This document shows, piece by piece, positions 32,386 to 40,879 of a DNA stretch of 64,000 bases. Source of the DNA: JAIRNF01 sp031551125 (GTDB taxonomy: Bacteria; Bacteroidota; Bacteroidia; Bacteroidales; UBA932); NCBI GenBank assembly GCA_031551125.1, contig JAVBOB010000012.1, positions 36,353 through 100,352 of the forward strand. The letters are read 5' to 3'. Under the pieces are notes generated by a model. The model did no database searches. It saw nothing but the letters and a program-made list of their open reading frames with translations, and was not told where the DNA came from. Position 1 is the first letter of the stretch, and each line of letters begins with the position of its first letter. Both the position numbers and the translations under genes were made by a program.

Positions 32386-33444
32386 TTATAGTAAACTCTC
32401 GTAAACTTTCCAGTATTCCCTTGCGCTCTTTTCCCAGCTGAATTGCTTAGCATGTTTTATAATCTGTTCGGCAGGTTTATGCTGCGCATAATGCTCCATA
32501 CCCTTTTTAAACGTATCACGCATTGCCTCCGAGTCAAAATCAGAAAAATAGTATGCGTAGTCTCCGCCTATTTCGGGCAAAGATGTTGCTGTTGATAAAA
32601 ATACAGGCTTTCCAAAACTCATTGCTTCTATTGCAGGAATACCAAAACCTTCCGCAATAGAAGGAAATAAAAATGCTTCGCAATTCTTGAGGTACCAATA
32701 CTTTTCTTCCTCAGATACCGCGCCAAGCAGCCTCACCCTATCGGCCACACCATGCCTTTCCGCTTCTTGAACTATTTTTTGATGGTAGCTTTGGCTACCT
32801 CTGCCCGCTATCAACAGCTCATAATCTTGCCCAGCAAGTAGAGAGGGCAAAACATGAAAATTTTTCTTCGGCAAAATCGTTCCTATAGAAAACAAAAATG
32901 GTCTTGCCGGCCGATAGTTTGGGTGGTCAAAATCGGGAAACTCTTTTACCTCGCACCCGTTATGAATAACCGTTATTGGTCGGTGTCCCACATTCAGCTG
33001 GTGAAGTACATCATGCTTCGTATATTCCGAAATAGTTACAATATGGTCACACAAATTAATACTTCTTTGGCAACGGCAAAGCTCCCTGTTTATTTTATGA
33101 ACATCTGTTTTTTCATACAAGAAGTTAAGGTCATGTATGGTAAGCACTCTTTTCGCCTTTTTTGTAGGAGGAATAACAGCCGCACCTTGGTGAGCAATGT
33201 GCCACACATTTGCAGAACCTATATTGGGGAAGAATAGCTTATGATATTCCTTATAGAATAGATATTCGCAACCATCGCCAAAGTAACCATTATACTGTTT
33301 AGGAAGATAGTAGCCTATACTGCTATCCTGAACTTTTGTAGCAAGCAATGCCTTTCCCAACGACCTGCAATATTCATGCAGACCGGTGTATGGATGCTTC
33401 ATCCGCTCGCAATCAAACAGCACGTTAAGCTCTCTCTGTGTCAT
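32386..33444 (-). CDS. GT4-family glycosyltransferase
   Basis: A 352-residue GT-B enzyme. The N-terminal domain has VLTIHDLNFLYE and IVTISEYTKHDVL, and the inter-domain junction is VIHNGCEV. The donor domain carries FLFSIGTILPKKNFHVLP and the EX7E-type motif EAFLFPSIAEGFGIPAIEAM, in which the two glutamates bind the nucleotide sugar. This is a retaining enzyme related to mannosyl- or glucosyltransferases. It lies between two other glycosyltransferase genes with gaps of 14 and 6 bases, clearly one operon. Exact linkage is not predictable. Confidence 0.9.
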   Translation of the reverse strand: MTQRELNVLFDCERMKHPYTGLHEYCRSLGKALLATKVQDSSIGYYLPKQYNGYFGDGCEYLFYKEYHKLFFPNIGSANVWHIAHQGAAVIPPTKKAKRVLTIHDLNFLYEKTDVHKINRELCRCQRSINLCDHIVTISEYTKHDVLHQLNVGHRPITVIHNGCEVKEFPDFDHPNYRPARPFLFSIGTILPKKNFHVLPSLLAGQDYELLIAGRGSQSYHQKIVQEAERHGVADRVRLLGAVSEEEKYWYLKNCEAFLFPSIAEGFGIPAIEAMSFGKPVFLSTATSLPEIGGDYAYYFSDFDSEAMRDTFKKGMEHYAQHKPAEQIIKHAKQFSWEKSAREYWKVYESLL

Positions 33445-33450
33445 CTCAAT

Positions 33451-34539
33451 CTATAGCTCCTGCATTAAAAATTGATCCCAATTCCGGGTTACATATAAAT
33501 CATCCTTCAGAGCAACCTCATAGCTCAACGGCTTTGCAAGTGTTTTTTCATCTCCGGCAATACATATAGTTGTAGGGTTGAACAGAACCTGCTCTTTTAC
33601 CCAAGCCTGAAGCTCCGCGAACTTTTCTCCTTCAAGCACTATTTGATGTTCGTAGTGGCTATTCTCTTTTATACTTCGCAAGCACAACAATAAACGTTCA
33701 AAACAGCTCGCCGTTATACGAATGGTAAATCCATCAACCCTTGCACTATCTTTTGAAGCATCTATCTTTTTCACCTTAATAGACTTGCTCATAACTCTAT
33801 ACTGGTAAAGCATAGCGTACTTCATAAAAGCAGCGTATGCCGAACCGGCACTAACCATTAATCCGGCAGAGCCGTCTAAGCACCCCAAGCGTATGATGTA
33901 TTGAGCGAAAAACTTCCAGGGCATCACATACAGTAATTTTGCAAACGACACCTTCTTACCTCGCTTCACCGCTTTTTCTACCCACAAATCGGCATATTTT
34001 GCGCTGCGGTTAATATGGTCGGCAACTGATGAAAATGAGTAGTGAATAAGATCGCCCTTCAAATGCCCTACCTGCACATCTTTCTCCAGCTGCACCAGCT
34101 CGTGAACAGAAGCGTTACTCCATTGTCCCTTACGCTTATCCCACAGCCGCACCTTGCAGTCCGGGTACCAACCTCCATGCTTTAGTGGCTTCCCGCAAAA
34201 AAAGTTAAGTCGGTTAAAGTTGTAAGCATGGTGCGTACAACTATTCTTTATGGCAAGTATCGACTCTCTCAGCTCAATTGACAAGTATTCATCTGCATCA
34301 AGTGAAAGAATATAATCATTTGTAGCCTGTTTGTTTCCCCAATTTTTCTGATCGCCATATCCGCCCCACTTGCGCTCAAAAAATCGGATACCATACCGTA
34401 AACAAACATCTTTGGTAGAGTCTGTAGAAAAAGAATCAACAACAATAATCTCATCTGCAATACCAACCAACGATTGAAGGCACAGCTCAATTTTAGACTC
34501 TTCATTCCGAGCAATTATCACTGCCGATATCTTAATCAT
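33451..34539 (-). CDS. GT2-family glycosyltransferase (WaaE/KdtX-like) with C-terminal extension
   Basis: A 362-residue protein. Residues 1-250 form a GT-A enzyme like lipid A core beta-glucosyltransferases: ISAVIIARNEESKIELCL, DEIIVVDSFSTDST, RKWGGYGDQKNWG and ILSLDADEYLS (the DxD motif), then HGGWYPDCKVRLWD and NASVHELV. Residues about 262-362 are an extra segment (GFTIRITASCFERLLLCLRS) that looks like a degenerate start of another GT-A fold with no DxD. It is the first gene of the three-gene operon and has a TATATTTG box upstream. Probably involved in lipopolysaccharide or capsule assembly. Confidence 0.88.
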   Translation of the reverse strand: MIKISAVIIARNEESKIELCLQSLVGIADEIIVVDSFSTDSTKDVCLRYGIRFFERKWGGYGDQKNWGNKQATNDYILSLDADEYLSIELRESILAIKNSCTHHAYNFNRLNFFCGKPLKHGGWYPDCKVRLWDKRKGQWSNASVHELVQLEKDVQVGHLKGDLIHYSFSSVADHINRSAKYADLWVEKAVKRGKKVSFAKLLYVMPWKFFAQYIIRLGCLDGSAGLMVSAGSAYAAFMKYAMLYQYRVMSKSIKVKKIDASKDSARVDGFTIRITASCFERLLLCLRSIKENSHYEHQIVLEGEKFAELQAWVKEQVLFNPTTICIAGDEKTLAKPLSYEVALKDDLYVTRNWDQFLMQEL

Positions 34540-34570
34540 AAGTACACGTGTAGTTAATCAATTGATTTCA

Positions 34571-34578
34571 CAAATATA
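34571..34578 (-). promoter_or_regulatory. -7 box (TATATTTG) for the glycosyltransferase operon
   Basis: CAAATATA on the plus strand is TATATTTG on the minus strand, 32 bases before the start at 34539. CAAA at 34601-34604 supplies a TTTG -33 element 22 bases further upstream. Confidence 0.6.
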
Positions 34579-34654
34579 CTTGTTTTTAAATCTCCGACTG
34601 CAAAACCTGCAAAATGGATTCCGCCGTCAGCTGGTAACTATTCCCGTAATTTAC

Positions 34655-34662
34655 TATCTTTG
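34655..34662 (+). promoter_or_regulatory. -7 box (TATCTTTG) for the small lipoprotein and gpsA
   Basis: TATCTTTG matches TAnnTTTG and lies 26 bases before the ATG at 34689. Confidence 0.55.
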
Positions 34663-34688
34663 TAGTTAGGGTTTCAAATGTAACCAAC

Positions 34689-34886
34689 ATGAAAGCGTAT
34701 AAAAGATATATTGGCGCAGGCATACTGTTACTATCAGTGGCAGTGATGCTTGGCTCATGCTCAACATCAAGATACCGTTCAAAAAAGTGTAACTGTCCCG
34801 CCTACGGATATAAAACTTTACAACAAGAGCCTCTACAAGCCAACCAACAGACGAATCAGCCTAAACCGGTAACAGATGCTAGCTAG
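34689..34886 (+). CDS. Small lipoprotein of unknown function
   Basis: A 65-residue protein with a lipoprotein signal peptide (YIGAGILLLSVAVMLGSC, acylated Cys24). The mature part is short and has two further cysteines (KKCNCPAYGYK), then a Gln/Pro-rich tail. Similar small cysteine-containing lipoproteins are widespread in Bacteroidota without known function. Its last 11 bases overlap the start of gpsA, so the two are translationally coupled, and a promoter box precedes it. The overlap and the clear lipobox make it a credible gene. Confidence 0.75.
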   Translation: MKAYKRYIGAGILLLSVAVMLGSCSTSRYRSKKCNCPAYGYKTLQQEPLQANQQTNQPKPVTDAS

Positions 34887-35892
34887 TAAAAGTTTTGCGA
34901 ATATTCCGCTACGCGTTGCCGTTATAGGAAACGGCAGCTGGGCTACAGCGCTCATAAAGGTGCTAAGTAGCAACCTGCCTACAACCGGATGGTTTGTTCG
35001 CAATAGCGATATGATTGAATACATTCATAAGCATAAGCGCAACCCCCGATACCTGCAATCAGCCGTTCTACAACCGGAAAAGTTGGATATTAGCACCGAC
35101 CTGAATAAGCTTGTTTCTAACGCCGACATCCTTGTAATGGCAACACCTTCCGCTTTTCTCAGGGATGTTATGGCTGGCTTAACCGTAAGCCTAGAAGACA
35201 AATTCATTGTATCGGCCATTAAGGGGTTACTTCCCGAAAACAACCTTACGGTTGCCGAATACTTCAACGAAGAATTTGGCGTACCCTTTGATAATATTGG
35301 TATTATTGCCGGCCCTTGCCATGCGGAGGAGGTTTCTCTTGAGCGTCTTTCCTACCTAACGTTCTGCTGTAAAAAAGTGGAAAATGCCGAAGTTTTAGCG
35401 AAGCTGTTTGCCACTCCATATATTAAAACCGTTGCCGGAAAAGACATATACGGTATTGAATACGCCTCCGTACTAAAAAATATTTACGCCATAGCGGCAG
35501 GTATTTGTCATGGATTGGGCTACGGAGATAACTTTAGCGCTGTACTAATTGCCAACGCTCACCGGGAAATGAAAAATTTTCTGAACGAGTCATATCCAAG
35601 CGTACGCAATACCAGCGAGTCTGTTTACCTTGGTGATTTACTGGTTACCTGCTACTCTCAGTTTAGCCGTAACCGTACATTCGGAGCCATGGTTGGTAAG
35701 GGTTACTCCGTAAAGTGGGCTCAAATGGAGATGAACATGATTGCCGAAGGCTACTATGCGGTTAAAGGCATTTACGAAATCAACAAGAAGCACAACATCG
35801 CTATTCCTATTGTTGATGCGGTTTACCGCATTTTGTACGAAAGAATATCTCCTGCTATTGAAATAGCACTTCTTATTGACAAGCTATACTAA
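34876..35892 (+). CDS. gpsA: NAD(P)-dependent glycerol-3-phosphate dehydrogenase
   Basis: A 338-residue enzyme that reduces dihydroxyacetone phosphate to sn-glycerol 3-phosphate for phospholipids. The dinucleotide loop is VAVIGNGSWATALIKVL. MATPSAFLRDVM, IVSAIKGLLPENNLT and IAGPCHAEEVS are family blocks, and the catalytic Lys is in GIEYASVLKNIYAIAAGICHGLGYGDN. ECxY-like arrangements near the C-terminus are diverged (RNTSESVYLGDLLVTCYS). Length is normal. It overlaps the preceding lipoprotein by 11 bases and is followed by a REP-like element. Confidence 0.95.
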   Translation: MLASKSFANIPLRVAVIGNGSWATALIKVLSSNLPTTGWFVRNSDMIEYIHKHKRNPRYLQSAVLQPEKLDISTDLNKLVSNADILVMATPSAFLRDVMAGLTVSLEDKFIVSAIKGLLPENNLTVAEYFNEEFGVPFDNIGIIAGPCHAEEVSLERLSYLTFCCKKVENAEVLAKLFATPYIKTVAGKDIYGIEYASVLKNIYAIAAGICHGLGYGDNFSAVLIANAHREMKNFLNESYPSVRNTSESVYLGDLLVTCYSQFSRNRTFGAMVGKGYSVKWAQMEMNMIAEGYYAVKGIYEINKKHNIAIPIVDAVYRILYERISPAIEIALLIDKLY

Positions 35893-35902
35893 TACAAACG
35901 AT

Positions 35903-35966
35903 ATTGCGAGCAAAACGAAGCAATCTGTACATTAGACAGATTGCTTCGCTTTGTTCGCAATGACGT
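35903..35966. repeat. Family A (REP-like) element
   Basis: ATTGCGAGCAAAACGAAGCA and AATCTG on the left, CAGATTGCTTCGCTTTGTTC and GCAATGACG on the right. It separates gpsA from the convergent GH3-like gene and could also serve as a terminator. Confidence 0.8.
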
Positions 35967-35975
35967 AATTTGGTG

Positions 35976-37487
35976 CTACCCTTTCAATATGCTTAACAAT
36001 TCATCTGCATACTGACGGGTATTGTATAAGCGCGGAACTTTATTTTGTCCTCCAAGCTTTCCTCGCTCCTTCATCCAGCGGTAAAACGTATCGGGAGGAA
36101 GCGTAGTAAGCTTAAGCCTATTCAGCGTTACACTCTTCGCGCGCTTTGCTTCGTAGTCAGAGTTAACGTTGCAAAGCTCACAGTCAAGAATATCAGCAAA
36201 CTCTTCAATATTTACCGGAGTATTTTCAAACTCAATCAACCATTCGTGTGCACCTTTTTCTTCTCCGTGCATAAAAATAGGCGCAACCGTATAATCTTTT
36301 ACCCGTGCATTTGTTTTTTCACAGGCAACGGCCAACGCCTGCTCAGCGTTATGCACCATCAGCTCCTCGCCAAATACGTTGATAAAATGCTTTGTCCGCC
36401 CCGTTATTCTAAGCTTATGCGGAAATAATGAAGTAAACTCAACGGTATCACCTATCATGTAACGCCACAATCCGCTATTGGTGGAAATAAGCATAGCATA
36501 GTTTTCTCCAACCTTAACATCGGCAACGGTGCATACTTTAGGGTTTTCTTTATACAGCTCCGACATTGGTATAAACTCGTAGAAAACACCCAAGTCCATC
36601 ATCAGCAGCATTGCCGAATCGCTCAAATCATTTTGCAATGCAAAAAAACCTTCCGATGCGTTGTAGGTTTCCATATACCGCATATCCGGTGATGGAATGA
36701 TGGCTTCAAACTGTTCTCTGTAGGGAGCAAAACCAATACCCCCGTGAATAAACAAGCTTAGCTTAGGCCATAGCTGAAGTAGGTTGTCCTTACCCGCATA
36801 CTCAAGTATATACTTCATCATAACCAAATTCCATGACGGAACTCCGGCAAAGCTGGTAACATTGGCATGAACAGTTTCTTTTGCTATACGCTTAAGCTTT
36901 TCTTCAAAATCGGGGATAAGTGCCGTTTTTCGCTTGGGCAAACGGCTAAAATGGGTATAGAACGGAATGTTTTGTATGAGAATAGCGGATAAATCACCTG
37001 CCCGTGCGGTTACATTAAAATCGTCAATCCGCTGACTACCACCAAGAGTAATGCTTTTTCCGCTAAGCAATCGTGTTTTCGGGTAGTTTCTGATAAAAGT
37101 AAGCAACACATCTTTTGAGCCTCTGTAATGACAACCGTTTAAAGACTCCTTGCTTACAGGTATAAACTTGCTTTTATCGCTGGTTGTTCCGGATGATTTT
37201 GAAAACCACCTGATTTCGCCGGGCCAAAGAACGTTCTTCTCTCCTTGTCTAACCTTTGCTATAAGCGGCTTTATATCGTCATACTCCTGTATGGGCAGCC
37301 GTTGTTGAAAAATATCAGTGCTACTGATCGACAAAAAATCATACTGCTTGCCAAATTGCGTACCTCTAGCGGTACTAATAAGCGAACGAAGTATCTTTTG
37401 TTGCACTTCAACCGGATGCTCACAAAAATAATCTATCTCTTTTAACCGCTTTGAACACAGCGACAGGAGAACTTTATTTATCAGCAT
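35976..37487 (-). CDS. GH3 auxin-responsive-promoter-like acyl-adenylating enzyme
   Basis: A 503-residue member of the GH3 branch of the adenylate-forming superfamily. The ATP-binding loop is SKSSGTTSDKSKFIPVS, followed by YMETYNASEGFFALQ, MLISTNSGLWRYMIGDTVEF and the RITGRTKHFINVFGEELM hinge before the small C-terminal domain. Plant GH3 enzymes join amino acids to jasmonate or auxin. Bacteroidota carry homologues whose acid and amine substrates are unknown. The GH3 name is unrelated to glycoside hydrolase family 3. It stands alone, convergent with gpsA. A near-consensus TATCTTTA lies about 75 bases upstream. Confidence 0.9.
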   Translation of the reverse strand: MLINKVLLSLCSKRLKEIDYFCEHPVEVQQKILRSLISTARGTQFGKQYDFLSISSTDIFQQRLPIQEYDDIKPLIAKVRQGEKNVLWPGEIRWFSKSSGTTSDKSKFIPVSKESLNGCHYRGSKDVLLTFIRNYPKTRLLSGKSITLGGSQRIDDFNVTARAGDLSAILIQNIPFYTHFSRLPKRKTALIPDFEEKLKRIAKETVHANVTSFAGVPSWNLVMMKYILEYAGKDNLLQLWPKLSLFIHGGIGFAPYREQFEAIIPSPDMRYMETYNASEGFFALQNDLSDSAMLLMMDLGVFYEFIPMSELYKENPKVCTVADVKVGENYAMLISTNSGLWRYMIGDTVEFTSLFPHKLRITGRTKHFINVFGEELMVHNAEQALAVACEKTNARVKDYTVAPIFMHGEEKGAHEWLIEFENTPVNIEEFADILDCELCNVNSDYEAKRAKSVTLNRLKLTTLPPDTFYRWMKERGKLGGQNKVPRLYNTRQYADELLSILKG

Positions 37488-37636
37488 TTTATATCATATT
37501 GTGATTGGATATATAAGTTACAATATCCAATTCTTTAAACATAGTAAATACTAAGTTTGGTAAAGATAGTAAATATATCGGATTTTTAAAACTCCGTATT
37601 CTTGTGTATTAATATTTAAAATAGATGTTATGGCTC

Positions 37637-38332
37637 TTACATGCACACAGAACTCCAAGAGCCTTTTCGTGTGGGATACTTGGTAGCTGATTGTTGAAGC
37701 AGCTGCAAAAAATTTTTTCTGCTCACTTCTTCGGCTCCAAGGCTCAACAAGTGAGATGTTACCTGCTGGTTGTCAATAAATGAAAAATCCCATTCTTTAA
37801 CCCGTCGAACCAAGTGCACAAACGCAACCTTAGAGGCATCTGTTGCTGTGTGAAACATTGATTCTCCGAAAAAAGCATTTCCCAACGATACTCCGTACAG
37901 CCCTCCTACTAACGTACCATCTAAAAACGTTTCAACCGAATGCACATAGCCTAACTTATGGAGCTTGGTATATGCTTCAATAATTTCATCGGTAATCCAC
38001 GTACCATCTTGTCCGCTCCGCTCTACTTGAGAGCAATGAGCTATTACCTGACTAAAACATGTATCAAACCGAACGGTAAACTTTTGCTTTTTCACCGTTT
38101 TGCGCAAGCTATCAGAAATAATCAGCTTATCAGGAAATAAAATACAGCGCGGATCGGGCGACCACCACAGCAGCGGGTCATCATCCGAAAACCACGGAAA
38201 TATGCCGTTAGCGTATGCTGTCAACAACCTTTCGGGTGATAGGTCTCCGCCAACAGCAAGCAAGCCGTCAGGCTCCGCTTGTGAGGGATGGGGAAAAGTC
38301 AGATCGTTATCGTCAAGTAAAAATACAGACAT
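37637..38332 (-). CDS. aat: Leucyl/phenylalanyl-tRNA-protein transferase
   Basis: A 231-residue enzyme of the N-degron pathway that adds Leu or Phe to proteins with N-terminal Arg or Lys. The family signature is complete: FPHPSQAEPDGLLAVGGDL, LLTAYANGIFPWFSDDDPLLWWSPDPRC, GTWITDEIIEAYTKLHKLGYVHSVE, GGLYGVSLGNAFFGESMFH and FIDNQQVTSHLLSLGAEEV. It is divergent from the rRNA methyltransferase gene; both have -7 boxes in the 79-base gap. No ClpS gene is seen nearby. Confidence 0.96.
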   Translation of the reverse strand: MSVFLLDDNDLTFPHPSQAEPDGLLAVGGDLSPERLLTAYANGIFPWFSDDDPLLWWSPDPRCILFPDKLIISDSLRKTVKKQKFTVRFDTCFSQVIAHCSQVERSGQDGTWITDEIIEAYTKLHKLGYVHSVETFLDGTLVGGLYGVSLGNAFFGESMFHTATDASKVAFVHLVRRVKEWDFSFIDNQQVTSHLLSLGAEEVSRKNFLQLLQQSATKYPTRKGSWSSVCM

Positions 38333-38349
38333 AGCCGGAGTTTATCATA

Positions 38350-38357
38350 CAAAGATA
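38350..38357 (-). promoter_or_regulatory. -7 box (TATCTTTG) for aat
   Basis: CAAAGATA on the plus strand reads TATCTTTG on the minus strand, 17 bases before the aat start. It forms a divergent pair with the box at 38378. Confidence 0.6.
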
Positions 38358-38377
38358 TGCTTAATAGACAAAACAGC

Positions 38378-38385
38378 TACCTTTG
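38378..38385 (+). promoter_or_regulatory. -7 box (TACCTTTG) for the methyltransferase gene
   Basis: TACCTTTG matches TAnnTTTG, 26 bases before the ATG at 38412. It shows that the reading frame upstream of 38412 is not translated. Confidence 0.6.
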
Positions 38386-38411
38386 TCCAAAATACGTTTC
38401 ACTTGGAAAAC

Positions 38412-39314
38412 ATGCAAATATTAAGTCCCGCCAAAGACTGGAATGACTATGAGCTGATAGATAGCGGCGGGTTTGAGAAGCTTGAACGGTTTGGGCGCTA
38501 CGTTCTTCGTCGCCCCGAGCCTAAGGCGGTTTGGGCAAAATCAATGCCTGAAGCCGAGTGGGCTAAGCTGGCCGATACTACATTCACCAATGGCGCCGGA
38601 TTTGGAAAATCCGGAAAGGAAGATAGCGGTACATGGAGAAACAAACCGTCGATGCAGGAGCAATGGACTATCGACTACAAGCAACAATCGCTTCAGCTAC
38701 GAATGCGCTTAGGGCTTACATCGTTTAAGCATGTGGGTGTATTTCCTGAGCAAGCACCGAATTGGGATTACATATACCAATCCGTTTCTGAATTGAAGAG
38801 AAACGTTGCAACGCCCCGCGTACTAAACCTGTTTGCCTATACAGGCGGTGCATCACTTGCGGCAAAAGCGGCAGGAGCCGATGTTGTACATCTCGACTCG
38901 GTAAAACAGGTAGTAAGCTGGGCTAGGCAAAACATGGAAATAAGCCGTCTTGATAATATCCGCTGGGTAATTGATGATGCACTAAAGTTTGTAAGACGGG
39001 AGGAAAAACGAGGCAACAAGTACAACGGCATAATTTTAGACCCTCCTGCATACGGACACGGAATTGATGGAGAAAAATGGAAGCTGGATGAAAATATACT
39101 GGAGATGCTTACGCTATGCAACTCTATACTCGAAAAACAAAACAGCTTTCTGTTACTTAACTTATACTCCAACGGTTTTTCGGCATTGGTGGCCGATACG
39201 CTTACCCGCTCCATATTCGGAAACGCCAAAGAGCGTACATTTGGGGAGCTGGTGCTGGAAGACCGATTCGGTAAACGATTACCACTAAGCGTATTCTCCC
39301 GTATAAAAAAATAG
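38412..39314 (+). CDS. Class I SAM-dependent rRNA methyltransferase (RlmI/RlmK-like)
   Basis: A 300-residue protein. The frame is open far upstream across the aat gene, but promoter position and homology start it at ATG 38412. The SAM loop is VLNLFAYTGGASLAAKAAGA, followed by VVHLDSVKQVVSWARQN and the catalytic-region motif GIILDPPAYG. The C-terminus carries ERTFGELVLED. It resembles the methyltransferase half of RlmI/RlmL-type 23S rRNA m5C or m2G enzymes but lacks an N-terminal PUA or THUMP domain. Which base it modifies is unknown. Confidence 0.87.
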   Translation: MQILSPAKDWNDYELIDSGGFEKLERFGRYVLRRPEPKAVWAKSMPEAEWAKLADTTFTNGAGFGKSGKEDSGTWRNKPSMQEQWTIDYKQQSLQLRMRLGLTSFKHVGVFPEQAPNWDYIYQSVSELKRNVATPRVLNLFAYTGGASLAAKAAGADVVHLDSVKQVVSWARQNMEISRLDNIRWVIDDALKFVRREEKRGNKYNGIILDPPAYGHGIDGEKWKLDENILEMLTLCNSILEKQNSFLLLNLYSNGFSALVADTLTRSIFGNAKERTFGELVLEDRFGKRLPLSVFSRIKK

Positions 39315-39438
39315 GGGATTGGTAAATTTTGAGAGATGCGCATATATTAATTATGTGATTATAAGTAAGTTAATATCTATTCATCTATCTATTTTTAGCA
39401 ATCCCCAAAAATAGAGTGTGCATTTTAGTAAAAAATGG

Positions 39439-39446
39439 TATTTTTG
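39439..39446 (+). promoter_or_regulatory. -7 box (TATTTTTG) for the DUF5684 gene
   Basis: TATTTTTG matches TAnnTTTG and lies 79 bases before the ATG at 39526, leaving a G-rich leader (AGGGGGAGTGG at about 39471). Confidence 0.5.
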
Positions 39447-39525
39447 CTGTAATAATCTCTATTAAAGGATAGGGGGAGTGGCCGAAAATCCTTAAGAGTA
39501 GGAAAACAACCAAAAACCTAAAGCT

Positions 39526-39873
39526 ATGGGAGTAATTTTAGTATTTTATGTGGCACTTGTTATTTTCTTGATTGCCGCTATGTGGAAAGTGTATGCAAAA
39601 GCCGGAGAACCCGGTTGGGCATGTATTATTCCTATTTACAGCACCATTGTACTACTAAAGATTGTTGGCAAACCATGGTGGTGGCTATTTCTTATGCTAA
39701 TACCTATTGTAAACATCATTTTCTGTATTTGGGTGCTTAACCTTCTGTCCAAAAGTTTCGGACACAGCGAAGCGTTTACCATAGGCTTACTGTTGTTAAG
39801 TATTGTATTCATTCCTATTCTTGGCTTTGGTGATTCAAAGTATCAAGGTCCGGCAGGATTACCCAAACAGTAA
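39526..39873 (+). CDS. DUF5684 small membrane protein
   Basis: A 115-residue polytopic protein with four hydrophobic stretches at about 3-22, 33-43, 50-72 and 84-100. The conserved KAGEPGWACIIPIYS and GKPWWWLFLMLIPIVN identify DUF5684, small proteins often encoded near signal peptidase I genes in Bacteroidota. No signal peptidase gene is visible here. It ends in a short polar tail (DSKYQGPAGLPKQ). Function unknown. It has its own promoter and a strong terminator, so it is a single-gene unit. Confidence 0.85.
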   Translation: MGVILVFYVALVIFLIAAMWKVYAKAGEPGWACIIPIYSTIVLLKIVGKPWWWLFLMLIPIVNIIFCIWVLNLLSKSFGHSEAFTIGLLLLSIVFIPILGFGDSKYQGPAGLPKQ

Positions 39874-39898
39874 AATACATCATACAGTCAACATAAGA

Positions 39899-39933
39899 AC
39901 CCCGCAAAGTATTGTATACTTTGCGGGTTTTTT
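39899..39933 (+). terminator. Rho-independent terminator after the DUF5684 gene
   Basis: CCCGCAAAGTAT at 39901-39912 and ATACTTTGCGGG at 39916-39927 form a perfect 12-bp stem with a 3-base loop, followed by six T residues. Confidence 0.9.
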
Positions 39934-40042
39934 ATTTCATTCTGCCTAAAACAAATAATATTTTTTGGATTACACTGATTATTAGACTATATTGCAAATA
40001 TATTTTGGTTCATAAATACTAACACTTTAAAGTTTTCAAGCG

Positions 40043-40489
40043 ATGAAAAAGATTTTACTGTGTACGCTAGTCGCACTAGTCAGCGTTTCATTCCCCACAC
40101 CCGGCATGTGTGACGAAAAACCTATCCCATACGAAAAACTCCCCAACGCAATCCAACAGTTTACTACGAAGCATTTCAGCGAAACAACGTTTTGCCATGC
40201 AGAGAAAGATTCCGACGAATACGAGGTGTGGCTAACTGACGGGACTGAGCTAAGCTTTACACGCAGCGGGGAATGGGAAAAAGTAAAAAGCAAACAAGCC
40301 GTAATACCTGAAAGTATAATGGCTCTTATCCCGAAGTCAATTCCCGACTATTTCTCCAAAAACTATCCGGACAAGCACATCTATCAAATAAAAGTTGAGC
40401 GTAACGGTTACGAAGTAGTGCTACGAGATACTCCTGATTGGGAATTTAAGTTTAATAAGGCAGGGGCATTTCTACGAATAGATGATTAG
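40043..40489 (+). CDS. PepSY-like periplasmic protein
   Basis: A 148-residue exported protein with a signal peptide (MKKILLCTLVALVSVSF, cleavage near GMCD). The mature part contains two repeats of the PepSY-like beta-lactamase-inhibitor fold common in Bacteroidota: LPNAIQQFTTKHFSETTF with YEVWLTDGTELSFTRSGEW, and IPDYFSKNYPDKHIYQIKVE with YEVVLRDTPDWEFKFNKAG. Such proteins lie in the periplasm and are often induced by envelope stress; no enzymatic activity is known. It is monocistronic and is followed by a family C element. Confidence 0.9.
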   Translation: MKKILLCTLVALVSVSFPTPGMCDEKPIPYEKLPNAIQQFTTKHFSETTFCHAEKDSDEYEVWLTDGTELSFTRSGEWEKVKSKQAVIPESIMALIPKSIPDYFSKNYPDKHIYQIKVERNGYEVVLRDTPDWEFKFNKAGAFLRIDD

Positions 40490-40879
40490 TCAATAGACTT
40501 CTTCGGGAAATACCTTTTCCAAATAATATGGATTGGAAGTAACGGCTGCCCCGAATGGGGCTGAATATAAATAACCGTGGGTGTACACCCACGGTATATG
40601 CCGGTGAGTTCGATTGCGCGGGGAGCGCTAACTTTTTTTTCTAAAGAAGGATGGTGCTCCCTGCGCCACCTTAACGTCTGCTCCACTACCCCGCATTGCA
40701 TACGGAGTTATTGTTGTTCAACCCTTTGGGGTTACTTGTAATAGCGGGAAGGAAACAAAAACGAGTAGTTAAGTATTTTCCGAAGAGATCTAATACCTCC
40801 TAATAACAAATAGAGCGCAAAAACAAAGGGTGCAAGGAAATTCATCTCTTGCGCCCTTTGCCATTCTTTACGATTAAAT
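40490..40879. other. Gap between PepSY-like and DUF4010 genes, filled by a family C element
   Basis: The family C element at 40495-40791 takes up most of the gap. The remainder contains CAAAGGGTGCAAGGAAATTC near 40826, paired with TTGCGCCCTTTG near 40850, a hairpin suited to terminate the DUF4010 gene (minus strand). No coding sequence is supported. Confidence 0.65.
40495..40791. mobile_element. Family C MITE-like element, copy 1 (about 297 bp)
   Basis: The left end AGACTTCTTCGGGAAATACC and the reverse complement of the right end, AGATCTCTTCGGAAAATACT, form terminal inverted repeats. The interior has CCCCGAATGGGGC, CCGTGGGTGTACACCCACGG (40575-40594) and GGTGCTCCCTGCGCCAC, motifs shared with copies at 47740 and 56678. 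AAT flanks both ends, possibly a 3-bp target duplication. No transposase gene is present. Confidence 0.7.

Noticed and set aside
38100..38411. N-terminal extension of the rRNA methyltransferase
   Set aside because: It is antisense to aat and crosses both divergent promoters; homology starts at 38412.
39315..39410. Terminator formed by GGGGATTG (near 39313) and CAATCCCC (near 39401)
   Set aside because: The arms are only 8 bases long and about 80 bases apart, without a T-run, so a functional hairpin is doubtful.
39471..39525. tRNA-Ser-like start (GGGGGAGTGGCCGAAAATCC) in the DUF5684 leader
   Set aside because: No anticodon stem, T-loop TTCGA or matching acceptor 3' strand follows.
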